Shown: positions 7,747 through 16,529, numbered from the stretch's first letter. The stretch is 41,524 bases of DNA from Negativicutes bacterium (GCA_028707635.1 JAQWAQ010000011.1:1-41524); one strand, 5' to 3'. The notes: a model not told the origin generated them from the sequence alone. Translations and numbers: made by a program.

Positions 7747-8570
7747 TTTTTGGTTTCCTCCAAATTAGCAAGTATCTCATCGACAGTAACGAATTGATAG
7801 CCCTGCGCTAACAATTCGCGAATAATCTGCCTAGTAGCTTCTACTGTCTGGGCCCGCGAGGCGCTTGATGCAATTCCGTCACCATCGTGCAGCAGAATAA
7901 CCGAACCGTTCTGCACTTTGTTAATTGTCCGGCTGACAATGGCCTCAACCCCCGGATTGGTCCAATCCCGGCTCATCACCGACCACTCTACTACTTTAAG
8001 TCGACGATCAGCCATAGTTTCCATCACCATCGGATCCCGAAAACCATGTGGCGGACGGACAACATGCGGCCGCTGCCCCGTTATATCTGCAATAGCCTTG
8101 TTCGTATAATCTACTTCGCGCTCCATAAGCTTACGGTTAGCTTTTAATAAATCGATGTGGTTGTAAGTATGATTACCCAGCTGATGGCCAGCCTGCTGAA
8201 CGCGCAAGACCAAGTCAGGGTGCTTTTCAACATTTTTACCGACCATAAAGAAGGTCGCCGGCACATGATATTCCTGCAATATATCCAAAATTTGATTTGT
8301 ATACGGCGGATAGGGGCCATCGTCAAAGGTAAGCGCGACGACTTTTTGGGTCGGCCTCCCCTCCGAAAAAACAGTCCCATAAACATGATTCTCGGGCAAT
8401 ACGGCGCTTAGTGTTAAGCCAAGACCAAGCATTATTCCCAGCACAGCGATGCCTAAGCCCAGTCGAACCGGTTTACGCACCATATAGAAATAATCAATGA
8501 TTAATCCAATCAACACGACCACCGTTATGATCCCGAGCATGCTAATTAGCCGCATATTCATTTCGAACAT
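7743..8570 (-). CDS. Membrane-anchored polysaccharide deacetylase (CE4/NodB domain)
   Basis: 275 residues. Two N-terminal hydrophobic segments (about 8-28 and 36-58) anchor it, with the NodB domain outside. Catalytic motifs are in order: TFDDGP, HTYNH (metal-binding His pair), RPPHGFRD, a DWTNPG stretch and LLHDGDG. The family removes acetyl or N-acetyl groups from cell-wall glycans; the specific substrate (peptidoglycan, as in PdaA, or another polymer) is not determined. A GGAG site lies 7 bases before the ATG. It begins 4 bases after the GNAT gene and overlaps pth. Confidence 0.9.
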   Translation of the reverse strand: MFEMNMRLISMLGIITVVVLIGLIIDYFYMVRKPVRLGLGIAVLGIMLGLGLTLSAVLPENHVYGTVFSEGRPTQKVVALTFDDGPYPPYTNQILDILQEYHVPATFFMVGKNVEKHPDLVLRVQQAGHQLGNHTYNHIDLLKANRKLMEREVDYTNKAIADITGQRPHVVRPPHGFRDPMVMETMADRRLKVVEWSVMSRDWTNPGVEAIVSRTINKVQNGSVILLHDGDGIASSASRAQTVEATRQIIRELLAQGYQFVTVDEILANLEETKK

Positions 8571-8574
8571 GGTA

Positions 8575-9201
8575 TTACTCCATCCCCTTAAACATAATCA
8601 ACCATTCCCCCTGCGAGTCGCGCGTTGTCCCACTCCCCACAAACCCAAGTTTTTCGTAAACCTTAACCGCCGGGGTATTATCCGGTCTGACCTCAAGGCG
8701 GATCAGGCTAGCTTTGTTGGCTTTAAAATAAGCAAGAGCGGCTTGCATTAATGCTTTGGCCACACCTTGCCCTCGATAGGATTCGGCAACAGCAACAGAA
8801 AGAATTCGGGCATTAGCTGCTTTACCAGGCGTTACTGCTGAAGTCAGGAAAGCTATTTTATTTAAAACGATGATTTTTACCGGATGCAGTCCAAATCCAT
8901 AGCGGCCAGTTAGCCAGCGCCAGGCCCACTTTATTATATGACCGCCGGTTATCGCGCGAATCCAAAGCCGTGATAAATCAAGCGGTGCAAAACAATAACC
9001 AATAATTGCTCCGTCAAACCGCGCCACAAATGCGGCCGCCGGTTCGGCTTGATAAACGAGCGTAAAAACATCCTGCATGGCCTGCGGTTTCGGCAGCACT
9101 CCACAGTGATGAATCACACTATCTTTAAAACTTTCTGTGAATAAAGCGGCAATCGCTGGAACGTCTTCTCTTGTTGCGTTTTCCACTATCATACGTTCCA
9201 T
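8575..9201 (-). CDS. GNAT-family N-acetyltransferase
   Basis: 208 residues. The C-terminal half carries the acetyl-CoA-binding motif A (VAVAESYRGQGVAKALM, with R-G-Q-G-V-A) followed by LEVRPDNTPAVKVYEKLGF, typical of the Gcn5-related fold. The substrate is unknown. It is the first gene of a four-gene unit (deacetylase, pth, radical SAM) and has an extended -10 promoter immediately upstream. Confidence 0.85.
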   Translation of the reverse strand: MERMIVENATREDVPAIAALFTESFKDSVIHHCGVLPKPQAMQDVFTLVYQAEPAAAFVARFDGAIIGYCFAPLDLSRLWIRAITGGHIIKWAWRWLTGRYGFGLHPVKIIVLNKIAFLTSAVTPGKAANARILSVAVAESYRGQGVAKALMQAALAYFKANKASLIRLEVRPDNTPAVKVYEKLGFVGSGTTRDSQGEWLIMFKGME

Positions 9202-9224
9202 TATCTCCTCACCGCCTTATTGGA

Positions 9225-9233
9225 ATTATACCA
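9225..9233 (-). promoter_or_regulatory. Extended -10 promoter for the GNAT-pth unit
   Basis: Minus-strand TGGTATAAT gives a perfect -10 hexamer with the TGn extension. No good -35 hexamer is visible at 16-18 bases. It lies 24 bases before the GNAT start codon. Confidence 0.6.
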
Positions 9234-9272
9234 CATTGCTACAGCCTTTAACCATTAAGGAATTTGGGAATC

Positions 9273-9323
9273 GAAAAAAGAATAGCTACCGGTAGCATGA
9301 TGATATGCACCCCGGTAGCTATC
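9273..9323 (-). terminator. Rho-independent terminator after prs
   Basis: An 11-bp stem (ATAGCTACCGG at 9282-9292, CCGGTAGCTAT at 9312-9322) with an inner GCAT/ATGC pairing is followed on the minus strand by TCTTTTTTCG. It closes the glmU-prs transcript 14 bases after the prs stop. Confidence 0.9.
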
Positions 9324-9336
9324 AATGATTCTACTA

Positions 9337-10287
9337 TTAATCAAACAGCCTACTAACTGACATCTCACCGAAAATCCTAACAATAGCTTCGCCTAAAAGC
9401 GGGGCCACTGACAGAACCTTAATTTTCGGGCTTAGTTTTTCAGGCGGCAGCGGAATTGTATTAGTTACAATCAATTCCTTGATATTAGAATTGTTAATAC
9501 GTTCAACAGCGGGAGGACTAAGAACAGGATGAGTACAACATGCATACACTTCTTTCGCTCCCATCCGTTCAAGCGCCCGCGCTCCTTCGGTCAGGGAACC
9601 GGCTGTGTCGACAATATCGTCAATGATCACCGCGGTCTTGCCTTCAACGCTTCCAATCAAATTCATCACTTCGGCAACGCCCGGCATTGGCCGCCGTTTT
9701 TCAATAATTGCAATCGGAGCATGCAGACGATCAGCCAGCTGCCTCGCTCTGGTTACACCCCCAAGGTCAGGTGATACAACAATGATATCCTCAAGCTGCT
9801 TAGAAGTGATATAATCGGCCAAAATCGGCACACCTGGCAGATGGTCAACCGGAATGTCAAAAAAACCTTGAATCTGCCCAGCATGAAGGTCCATTGTCAC
9901 CACCCGGGTAACCCCGGAGGTTGTCAACAGATTAGCTATCAGCTTGGCGGAAATCGGCTCGCGACCGCGGGTTTTGCGGTCCTGACGGGCATAGGCATAA
10001 TACGGAATAACAGCGGTGATGTGACTGGCCGAAGCCCGTTTTACAGCATCAACCATGACCAATAACTCCATAAGACTGTCATTGACTGGTTGTGATGTCG
10101 ATTGGATGATGAAAACTTCCTTGCCACGGACACTTTCGTCAATAATGACTTGCGTCTCCCCATTATTAAAGTGACCAACAAAGGCATTGCCAACTTTAAC
10201 TCCCAAATAGTCAGCAATCTCCTCGGCTAAGGCCGGATTGGAGTTACCTGTAAATATGCGGAGCTTCTTACTGTCTTCTAAAATCAT
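9337..10287 (-). CDS. prs: Ribose-phosphate pyrophosphokinase (PRPP synthetase)
   Basis: Makes PRPP from ribose 5-phosphate and ATP for nucleotide, histidine and tryptophan synthesis. 316 residues, class I. ATP and ribose-phosphate signatures are present: [25 protein letters not shown], the [11 protein letters not shown] flexible loop and the PRPP loop [12 protein letters not shown]. It follows glmU by 54 bases, the conserved glmU-prs arrangement, and ends at a strong terminator. Confidence 0.97.
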   Translation of the reverse strand: MILEDSKKLRIFTGNSNPALAEEIADYLGVKVGNAFVGHFNNGETQVIIDESVRGKEVFIIQSTSQPVNDSLMELLVMVDAVKRASASHITAVIPYYAYARQDRKTRGREPISAKLIANLLTTSGVTRVVTMDLHAGQIQGFFDIPVDHLPGVPILADYITSKQLEDIIVVSPDLGGVTRARQLADRLHAPIAIIEKRRPMPGVAEVMNLIGSVEGKTAVIIDDIVDTAGSLTEGARALERMGAKEVYACCTHPVLSPPAVERINNSNIKELIVTNTIPLPPEKLSPKIKVLSVAPLLGEAIVRIFGEMSVSRLFD

Positions 10288-10341
10288 TAACTATAACCTC
10301 CAGCGTCATTGTTATTACAGAATTTTTCTGTTTGGCAATGG

Positions 10342-11709
10342 TCACGCTTTGCGTTTTTTTACCCAACCATCGATATTGTTCTGCCGGGCGCGGGCAACTC
10401 CCAGCGCGTCAGCCGGTACATCTTTTGTGATGGTAGATCCGGCAGCCACATAGGCCCCGTCCCCCACTCTAACCGGCGCAACAAGATTAGTATTGCAGCC
10501 GATAAATGCGTCATCTTCAATAATCGTCCGGTGCTTATGTTTGCCATCATAATTAACCGTTATTGTGCCTGATCCAATATTGACATGCTCACCCATATCG
10601 GTATCGCCGATATAGCTAAGATGCGGGATCTTACTGTTTTTACCTACAACAGAATTCTTAACCTCAACAAAGTTGCCAACCTTAACACCTTCCGACAGCA
10701 CTGTTTTAGGCCGTAAGTGGACATAAGGTCCAACGGTAACATTATTCGCTACCTGACAGTCATGGGCATAAGTAAAATGCAGAACAGTATTGTCGCCAAC
10801 CGTGGTGTTCTGCAGACGGCTGTTAGGCCCAATCTCACAGTTGCTGCCGATTGCCGTATTACCTTCAAGCCAAGTGAACGGATAAATAACAGTATCCATC
10901 CCAACCGAGACTTCCGCATCAACAAAAGTCGTCGCAGGGTCCATGACAGTTACACCGCTCTCCATCAGTTCGACAATCTTGCGGCTGCGGATGATCTTTT
11001 CGGCTTCCGCTAAGTGCACCCGTGAGTTTATCCCCAGTGTATGCTGGTATTCCTCGGCGGCCACCGCCCACACCGTAGCCTTCTGACCAGCTAAAATACC
11101 AATGACATCGGTCAGATAGTATTCGCCTTGCTTGTTAGCACAATTTATGCCGGCAAGCGCTGCAAAATGGGCGTCACGTTCAAAGCAATAGATTCCTGTG
11201 TTCACTTCATTGACAGTCAGTTCGACAGGAGAGGCATCTTTTTGCTCAACAATTTTAACAACTTGTCCGCTTTTATCGCGGATCACCCGGCCATAGCCTG
11301 ACGGATCAGGCATTAGCGCTGTTAATACCGTGGCCTTAGCACTTCTCGCTTTATGCTCGGCATACAGCTTGGCCAACATTTCCCCTTCTAATAGCGGCGT
11401 ATCGCCACACAGCACCATAACAGTTCCGTTATAGTGCTCCAGTAAGCCGGCTGCCTGCTGTACGGCATGACCAGTGCCAAGCTGTTCGGCTTGAACAACG
11501 AATTCCGCCTGTTCGCCTAATTCCGCCTGGACTTGCTCGGCGCCGAAGCCAACAACAACGATATTTCTGGCTGAACCAGCATGCGTTGCCGCATCCAGCA
11601 CATGCTTAACCATCGGTTTGCCACCAACTCTGTGAAGCACTTTTGGTAATGCTGACTTCATGCGGGTCCCTTTGCCTGCCGCCAGAATTACCGCCAGCAA
11701 ATCTGACAT
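10342..11709 (-). CDS. glmU: Bifunctional UDP-N-acetylglucosamine pyrophosphorylase / glucosamine-1-phosphate acetyltransferase
   Basis: Makes UDP-GlcNAc for peptidoglycan. The N-terminal uridyltransferase domain (about 1-230) has LAAGKGTRMKSALPKVLH. The C-terminal left-handed beta-helix (about 250-450) shows hexapeptide repeats and the acetyltransferase motifs YDGKHKHRT and IGCNTNLVAP. The open frame runs 27 codons further upstream, but the ATG at 11709 starts at the conserved motif after a GGGGGA site, giving the normal 455 residues. In B. subtilis spoVG precedes glmU; here it is missing, yet a sigma-H-like promoter (11807-11835) is in that place. Confidence 0.96.
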   Translation of the reverse strand: MSDLLAVILAAGKGTRMKSALPKVLHRVGGKPMVKHVLDAATHAGSARNIVVVGFGAEQVQAELGEQAEFVVQAEQLGTGHAVQQAAGLLEHYNGTVMVLCGDTPLLEGEMLAKLYAEHKARSAKATVLTALMPDPSGYGRVIRDKSGQVVKIVEQKDASPVELTVNEVNTGIYCFERDAHFAALAGINCANKQGEYYLTDVIGILAGQKATVWAVAAEEYQHTLGINSRVHLAEAEKIIRSRKIVELMESGVTVMDPATTFVDAEVSVGMDTVIYPFTWLEGNTAIGSNCEIGPNSRLQNTTVGDNTVLHFTYAHDCQVANNVTVGPYVHLRPKTVLSEGVKVGNFVEVKNSVVGKNSKIPHLSYIGDTDMGEHVNIGSGTITVNYDGKHKHRTIIEDDAFIGCNTNLVAPVRVGDGAYVAAGSTITKDVPADALGVARARQNNIDGWVKKRKA

Positions 11710-11806
11710 CACCGTTCCCCCATTCAATACTATTAGTCGCTCCTGACTCCCACTTGTAGAAGAAGAGCGGCTTGGCCATCGGATAAACATAGACTCAAAG
11801 ATATTT

Positions 11807-11835
11807 TCTTTCGACAGGGTTAGCTAAAATCCTGC
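11807..11835 (-). promoter_or_regulatory. Sigma-H-like promoter for glmU-prs, overlapped by a Spo0A-box-like heptamer
   Basis: Minus strand: GCAGGATTT, 11 bases, GTCGAAAGA. This matches the sigma-H consensus (RnAGGAwWW N11-12 RnnGAATww) except GAAA for GAAT. TGTCGAA (11810-11816) also matches the Spo0A box and overlaps the -10 element. It lies about 100 bases before the glmU start. Confidence 0.5.
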
Positions 11836-11842
11836 AAGTGGC

Positions 11843-11866
11843 AAAAAAACGTCCTGACAAGGACGC
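11843..11866 (-). terminator. Rho-independent terminator after ilvA
   Basis: A 6-bp stem CGTCCT/AGGACG with a 4-base loop (11850-11865) is followed on the minus strand by seven T's. It directly follows the ilvA stop codon and closes the purR-ilvA unit. Confidence 0.85.
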
Positions 11867-11867
11867 T

Positions 11868-13079
11868 CTAGATCACTTCCGCATTAAAACCTTCCTGGCG
11901 CAAGCTGGAAAGGATCTGTTCGGTATGCAGCGCATCGCGCGTTTCGAGGCTTATTTCAACAACAGCCTGCCCAATCGGAACATTGCGCTCTACTCTGTCG
12001 TGATAGACATGGATCACATTAGCCTGCTGTCTGGCAACAACAGTAAGAAGATGCTGCAAAACTCCTGGTCGATCCAAAATGAGTGCCGAGATTTTAATCC
12101 GCCGCCCGGCCTTAACCAACCCACGTTCAATAATCCGGGCAATAAAGTTTACATCGATATTTCCACCCGAAATTACGCTGGCCACTTTACCTTTCAGCGG
12201 CAGCTTATTATTCAAAATAGCGGCAAGGCTGACTGCCCCTGCCCCTTCAACCATTAATTTGGCCCGCTCGAGCAACATCAGAATCGTACTGGCGATGAGT
12301 TCGTCATCAACAACAACAATATCATCAACATATTTATCAATAATGGCAAAAGTCAAATCACCAGGCACTTTCACAGCAATTCCGTCGGCCATTGTCACGG
12401 CATCAGGCGTAGTACGAATGGCATGTTCCTTCTTAGACATATACATGGCCGGCGCCCCTTGTGCCTGCACGCCATATACCTTAACATGCGGCGCCTTCTC
12501 TTTAACGGCTGCCGCAATACCGGCAATCAAGCCGCCGCCGCCAATAGGTACAACAATGGCCGATACATCGTGCAGGTCTTCAAGAATTTCAAGTCCGATC
12601 GTTCCTTGGCCGGCAATAATCCCACCATCATTAAAAGCCTGAATGAACGTCTGCCCGCTGGCTTGCTGCAGTTCTAAAGCCTTTTGATAGGCGTCGTCAT
12701 ACACCATCCCACTCAGAACAACTTCGGCACCGTATCCCCGGGTGGCCATAATCTTGGCCAGCGGTGCTACTTCAGGCATGACAATCGTGGCTTTTGTTTT
12801 AGCCCGAGTCGCCGCAAAAGCAACCCCCTGCGCATGATTGCCGGCCGAAGCAGCAATAACGCCTTTCGCTTTTTCCTCTTCATTAAGCAGCCGAATTTTA
12901 TTGTAGGCGCCCCGAATTTTAAATGACCCAGTTTTCTGCAAATTCTCTAACTTTAAATACACTGGCACGCCTGCCATCTCACTGAAGGTAACACTCCGAT
13001 CAAGCGGCGTGTGGTGTACAACTCCCTGCATGAATTGGTGCGCTTCCTGTATGTCAGACAGCGTAACCGTTTGTGCCAT
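11868..13079 (-). CDS. ilvA: Threonine ammonia-lyase with one C-terminal ACT domain
   Basis: PLP enzyme converting threonine to 2-oxobutanoate and ammonia, feeding isoleucine synthesis or threonine breakdown. 403 residues. The PLP lysine is in KTGSFKIRGAYNK (about residue 57), with GNHAQGVA and the phosphate loop PIGGGGLIAG. An ACT domain (about 325-403, starting ISALILDRPGV) implies regulation by an amino acid. Length and one ACT domain match the short IlvA/TdcB form; biosynthetic versus catabolic use cannot be told. It lies 30 bases downstream of purR and probably shares its transcript, an unusual pairing. Confidence 0.93.
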   Translation of the reverse strand: MAQTVTLSDIQEAHQFMQGVVHHTPLDRSVTFSEMAGVPVYLKLENLQKTGSFKIRGAYNKIRLLNEEEKAKGVIAASAGNHAQGVAFAATRAKTKATIVMPEVAPLAKIMATRGYGAEVVLSGMVYDDAYQKALELQQASGQTFIQAFNDGGIIAGQGTIGLEILEDLHDVSAIVVPIGGGGLIAGIAAAVKEKAPHVKVYGVQAQGAPAMYMSKKEHAIRTTPDAVTMADGIAVKVPGDLTFAIIDKYVDDIVVVDDELIASTILMLLERAKLMVEGAGAVSLAAILNNKLPLKGKVASVISGGNIDVNFIARIIERGLVKAGRRIKISALILDRPGVLQHLLTVVARQQANVIHVYHDRVERNVPIGQAVVEISLETRDALHTEQILSSLRQEGFNAEVI

Positions 13080-13109
13080 GATATAACCTCCTGAACATTA
13101 CAATGCTAA

Positions 13110-13919
13110 TTAAAGAGCGGGTCTAATATCTGTTTTCTTAGTATGTTGATTTACATCATATAAAATAAGCAGTGGTAAATAGTCTTTTACCATTTTTTCA
13201 GCCGGTTCAGCTGTAGCAACCAGTACGCCGATGCCAACAACCTTGGCTCCTACTTCACCGGCTAAGTCAACCATACCCTGGGCAGTACCGCCTGCCTTCA
13301 TAAAATCATCGATGATAAGAGCCCTTGCTCCGGGCGGAAGAGCCCGTTTGGGCAGCGACATTGTCTGAATCCGCTTCGTCGAGCCAGAAACATAATTAAT
13401 GCCGACTGATGGCCCTTCGGTGACCTTACTTCCCTGCCTCACAATCACAAGCGGCAGACCGAAGGCTCGGGCCGTCATAATACCAAGCGGAATCCCCTTG
13501 GTTTCAACTGTCATGATATAATCAGGGGCCAAATGGGCAAATTTAGTCATAAAAATTTCACCCACCGGAACCATCAGATTTGGTGTAAATAATAAATCAG
13601 TCATATATAAAAAACCGCCCGGAATGATTCGCTCAGGTTCGGCAAGCCGTCCCGCTAAATCAGCCAGCACCTTATCAATTCCCTGCTGACTGCGGGTCGG
13701 TATAAACCGCACTCCCCCGGCGGCCCCGGCGATTGTCTCAAGCGTTCCAAGCCCAAACTGCTGCATAGCTAGCTTTATTGTTCCTAGATCTTCACTCAAA
13801 GTTGATTTAGCAGCACTAAATATTTCGCTGAAGTGACTCAACGGAAACAATCGTCCCGGCGTATCAACAAGCACTTTGGTCAATGCTGCAATCCGCTCTG
13901 TTCTCCGTACTTTATTCAT
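13110..13919 (-). CDS. purR: Purine operon repressor PurR
   Basis: Transcription repressor of purine genes in Firmicutes, released by PRPP. 269 residues. An N-terminal winged helix (about 1-75) is followed by a type I phosphoribosyltransferase fold whose PRPP loop reads ALIIDDFMKAGGTAQGM. Upstream are AGGGGG as ribosome site, a candidate PurBox pair and a sigma-H-like promoter. In B. subtilis the order is ispE-purR-yabJ-spoVG-glmU-prs. Here ispE is separated from purR by two genes, and yabJ and spoVG are absent between purR and glmU. Confidence 0.95.
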   Translation of the reverse strand: MNKVRRTERIAALTKVLVDTPGRLFPLSHFSEIFSAAKSTLSEDLGTIKLAMQQFGLGTLETIAGAAGGVRFIPTRSQQGIDKVLADLAGRLAEPERIIPGGFLYMTDLLFTPNLMVPVGEIFMTKFAHLAPDYIMTVETKGIPLGIMTARAFGLPLVIVRQGSKVTEGPSVGINYVSGSTKRIQTMSLPKRALPPGARALIIDDFMKAGGTAQGMVDLAGEVGAKVVGIGVLVATAEPAEKMVKDYLPLLILYDVNQHTKKTDIRPAL

Positions 13920-13942
13920 GGAATTGCCCCCTATTGTCAGGT

Positions 13943-13976
13943 AAATGCCGAATATTATAGCCTGTGTTTGGCATTT
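13943..13976 (-). promoter_or_regulatory. Candidate PurBox pair (PurR autoregulation)
   Basis: AAATGCCGAATATT (plus strand, from 13943) resembles the B. subtilis PurBox AWWWCCGAACWWT. An inverted partner, AAATGCCAAA on the minus strand (from 13976), faces it. The arms AAATGCC/GGCATTT flank a TATAAT (13954-13959). The spacing between cores (14 bases) is slightly shorter than the usual 16-17. Confidence 0.4.
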
Positions 13977-13982
13977 TTATTC

Positions 13983-14011
13983 ACATTCTCCCTTTGCCTG
14001 ACAATTCCTGC
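13983..14011 (-). promoter_or_regulatory. Sigma-H-like promoter for purR-ilvA
   Basis: Minus strand: GCAGGAATT (14003-14011), an 11-base spacer, then GGAGAATGT (13983-13991). Both core elements, AGGA and GAAT, match the sigma-H consensus with permitted spacing. It lies about 65 bases before the purR ATG, and the first PurBox-like arm begins just downstream. Confidence 0.55.
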
Positions 14012-14110
14012 CTTTTTAGAAAAGGACAACAAAAAAATTACACTATCAGTTAATTACACCTATATCTTTCACAATGACGGTATTATTATTTATATAATTT
14101 TAGAATTTGA

Positions 14111-14150
14111 TAAAAACCAGGGCGCGATTTACATCGCGCCCTGGTTTTAT
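14111..14150 (-). terminator. Rho-independent terminator after the nucleotidyltransferase gene
   Basis: A perfect 16-bp stem (14113-14128 with 14133-14148; AAAACCAGGGCGCGAT arm) has a 4-base loop. A T run follows on the minus strand, ending the cheW-ispE-GntR-nucleotidyltransferase transcript 13 bases after the last stop. Its symmetry would also terminate plus-strand transcription. Confidence 0.92.
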
Positions 14151-14161
14151 GACTATCCGCT

Positions 14162-14920
14162 CTAGCATTGCGCCGAAAATGTCGACTTTACTAATTCTAG
14201 ATCGCTCGGTTTGTCAACATCAATCCCCAGTTCAGGGTATTGTGAATGAACGACCGCGCCCGTTATCCCCAGGAGTTCTGAGACCCGTTTTTCTACACGA
14301 CCCAAACTCAGTATTCCCAAAACAAATCGCAAAACAAACTTCCAACCTAATATACAAACCAGTTTAAACGGATTTTTACGATTACCAATAATGCGCGCAG
14401 CCAATGCCATACACTGAGGTACAATTGCCGGATTGACCAAAAATATATTGCCGCCAGTATATGTACCTTCTTTTAGGCGGACGTAAGTACGCTTATTACC
14501 AGGATAACATTTATTATTAACTTCTCGTCGTACGATCGGGTAATACAAATCAGCTTCAACCTTGTCACACTGCATCAAAAAGTCGTTCACAGCCTCTGGC
14601 GTCAAGAGGGGTATGTCAGCTGTGACAACAAGAACCTTCCGTTCATGCCCCAGCGCCTCCATGCCCCGCCTAATTGTATCAATAATTGTTGAACCACCTT
14701 CAACAATAACAACGCCGCCGGGAAATTCACAACGTTCCAATTCTTTAACCGGTCCCACCACGTATATTTTGTCCACATGCTGACTGGCAGATAACGCTTG
14801 AGCAACGAATGACACCATGGGCTTGCCTGCTATTTCAATCATAGCCTCATACGGCTGTGGTGAAAACTTGCTCAAATCTTTACTATTTTCGCCGCCGGCC
14901 AGTATTATGGCATCATACAT
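14162..14920 (-). CDS. NTP-transferase (MobA-like nucleotidyltransferase family)
   Basis: 252 residues, GT-A nucleotidyltransferase fold. The N-terminal IILAGGENSKD resembles the nucleotide-binding LAGG motif, although the usual following G-x-S/T-R-(M/L) is altered. It continues with EIAGKPMVSF and a DIPLL acidic site (TADIPLLTPEA) for metal binding. The sugar, cofactor or other phosphate substrate is not recognisable. It is the last gene of the cheW-ispE-GntR unit and ends at a strong terminator. It could be a nucleotide-sugar or molybdopterin-type transferase. Confidence 0.75.
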   Translation of the reverse strand: MYDAIILAGGENSKDLSKFSPQPYEAMIEIAGKPMVSFVAQALSASQHVDKIYVVGPVKELERCEFPGGVVIVEGGSTIIDTIRRGMEALGHERKVLVVTADIPLLTPEAVNDFLMQCDKVEADLYYPIVRREVNNKCYPGNKRTYVRLKEGTYTGGNIFLVNPAIVPQCMALAARIIGNRKNPFKLVCILGWKFVLRFVLGILSLGRVEKRVSELLGITGAVVHSQYPELGIDVDKPSDLELVKSTFSAQC

Positions 14921-14956
14921 ATAGCGTGAACCTCCCAGTTAAAATGAACAAAAAAA

Positions 14957-15667
14957 TTATTTATGTTCGTCTTCCGAAGCCTTGTGACGGACACCAAAGT
15001 CAAGCAGCAGCGTTTGTTCGGAATTCTCCATATGCTCACAAGCCAAACGCTCAGCAAGCGTATTATCACGCGCTGCCAAGGCCTCAACCAGCCTGCTATG
15101 TTCTTCGAGGGTGTTTTTGAGCCGTCCAGGATAGGCCATTGAAATTGTTCTAAACCGCGTCAGTTGCTCACGCAGATTGTTGATAATCTGCACAAGCCGG
15201 TCATTGCGGCTTGCCTGATAAAGGATATCATGAAACTGGCTGTCGGCCTCAACGATCTTATCCATATCACCTGTTTCAATATGCTCGGCAATATACACCA
15301 GCAGCCGTTCCATTTTTTCTAGCTCATCATCGGTAATCCGTTCAGCAGCCAAGCCGGCAGCCAACACATCAAGGGCCGTCCGCACCTCAAACACTTCATT
15401 AATGTCCTTTATCGACAGGTCGGCAACATATGTGCCGCGCCGGGGAATCATAATAACAAATCCCTCAAGCTCCAGCTTTCTAATGGCCTCCCGAACCGGA
15501 GTCCGGCTTACCCCAAGCTCTTCAGCCAGCTGAATTTCCATCAACCGCTCGCCTGGACTTAAGACACCGCTAATAATGGCCTCACGCAGCGTTTCACAGA
15601 CCACTTCACGCAGCGGCTGGTAGCTGTCGAGCCTAATTGGCAGCAATCTCCGTTCCAATATTATCAC
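14957..15667 (-). CDS. GntR-family transcriptional regulator with FCD domain
   Basis: 236 residues. The N-terminal winged helix-turn-helix (about 15-80) contains GERLMEIQLAEELGVSRTPV. A C-terminal FCD effector domain (about 90-220) follows. FCD regulators usually bind small carboxylates, often with a metal held by Asp/His residues; the ligand here is unknown. The predicted GTG start overlaps ispE by 35 bases. Alternative TTG starts at 15658 and 15646 are possible, and none has a strong ribosome site. Its targets may include the adjoining nucleotidyltransferase, but nothing in the sequence proves this. Confidence 0.85.
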   Translation of the reverse strand: MIILERRLLPIRLDSYQPLREVVCETLREAIISGVLSPGERLMEIQLAEELGVSRTPVREAIRKLELEGFVIMIPRRGTYVADLSIKDINEVFEVRTALDVLAAGLAAERITDDELEKMERLLVYIAEHIETGDMDKIVEADSQFHDILYQASRNDRLVQIINNLREQLTRFRTISMAYPGRLKNTLEEHSRLVEALAARDNTLAERLACEHMENSEQTLLLDFGVRHKASEDEHK

Positions 15668-16529
15668 CCGCCTTCGACATTGTTTTTGCTATAAAAATTT
15701 CAGCGTTTTTCGCACTGCTAAGTCTTTGCGCTGCCGCTTCCGCAGCTTCAAGATTCTCAGTAATTCCGAAGACAGTCGGACCGCTGCCTGACATCAATGC
15801 CGCACACCCACTATCACAGAGAGCCTGTTTCAGACTTCCGATGATTGGATGTTCGGCAATCACAATATTCTCAAAAACATTGCACAACCGTTGATTCACA
15901 CCAGCTAATTTTCCCGACTCTAAGCAGCCAATCATGCCTTTAATATCAGGCCGCTGGTTGATTTTTTCCGGCCGAAAATGGCCATAAGCCCAAGCAGTTG
16001 ACACACTGATTGCCGGTTTTGCAAGCACGATGTAACATTCCGGCAAGGCAGGCAGCTGCTTGAGAACTTCGCCGCGGCCAGTCGCTAAAGCTGTACCGCC
16101 TTGCAAGCAAAAGGGCACATCAGAGCCCAGTCTGGAGCCTAACTCCTTAAGGGAATCAGCCGTTAGATTAAGCTTCCACAAAGCATTTAACCCCGCCAAT
16201 ACAGCGGCAGCGTCAGCACTGCCACCAGCCAAACCGGCTGCCATGGGGATTTTTTTGGTTAATTCAATCGCCACACCAGTTTTGATATCAAACTCTTGCT
16301 TGATCAGTGCTGCTGCACGATAAGCCAGGTTTGTATCATCACAAGCAAGGGCCGAGATATTTGCCGAAAGGGCAATACCCCCGTCCTGTTCGCGCAGTAC
16401 TACGGTATCAGCAAGACTGATTGTCTGCATAATCATGACTACTTCATGATAGCCATCCTGGCGTTTGCCGAGAATATCAAGAGCTAAATTTATTTTCGCA
16501 TATGCTTTTACAGTCAGCACATTACTCAA
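15633..16529 (-). CDS. ispE: 4-diphosphocytidyl-2-C-methyl-D-erythritol kinase
   Basis: Phosphorylates CDP-methylerythritol in the MEP isoprenoid pathway. 298 residues of the GHMP kinase superfamily: KAYAKINLALDI at the N-terminus, the ATP-binding loop PMAAGLAGGSADAAA (about 92-106), and a C-terminal MSGSGPTVFG loop. The TTG start overlaps the cheW stop (TTGA), and an in-frame GTG three codons later is an alternative. In B. subtilis ispE stands next to purR; here it is coupled to cheW instead. Confidence 0.94.
   Translation of the reverse strand: MSNVLTVKAYAKINLALDILGKRQDGYHEVVMIMQTISLADTVVLREQDGGIALSANISALACDDTNLAYRAAALIKQEFDIKTGVAIELTKKIPMAAGLAGGSADAAAVLAGLNALWKLNLTADSLKELGSRLGSDVPFCLQGGTALATGRGEVLKQLPALPECYIVLAKPAISVSTAWAYGHFRPEKINQRPDIKGMIGCLESGKLAGVNQRLCNVFENIVIAEHPIIGSLKQALCDSGCAALMSGSGPTVFGITENLEAAEAAAQRLSSAKNAEIFIAKTMSKAGDNIGTEIAAN

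Noticed and set aside
15673..15679. TTCGACA as a Spo0A box in front of the GntR gene
   Set aside because: It lies within the conserved coding region of ispE with no promoter nearby; chance is sufficient explanation.
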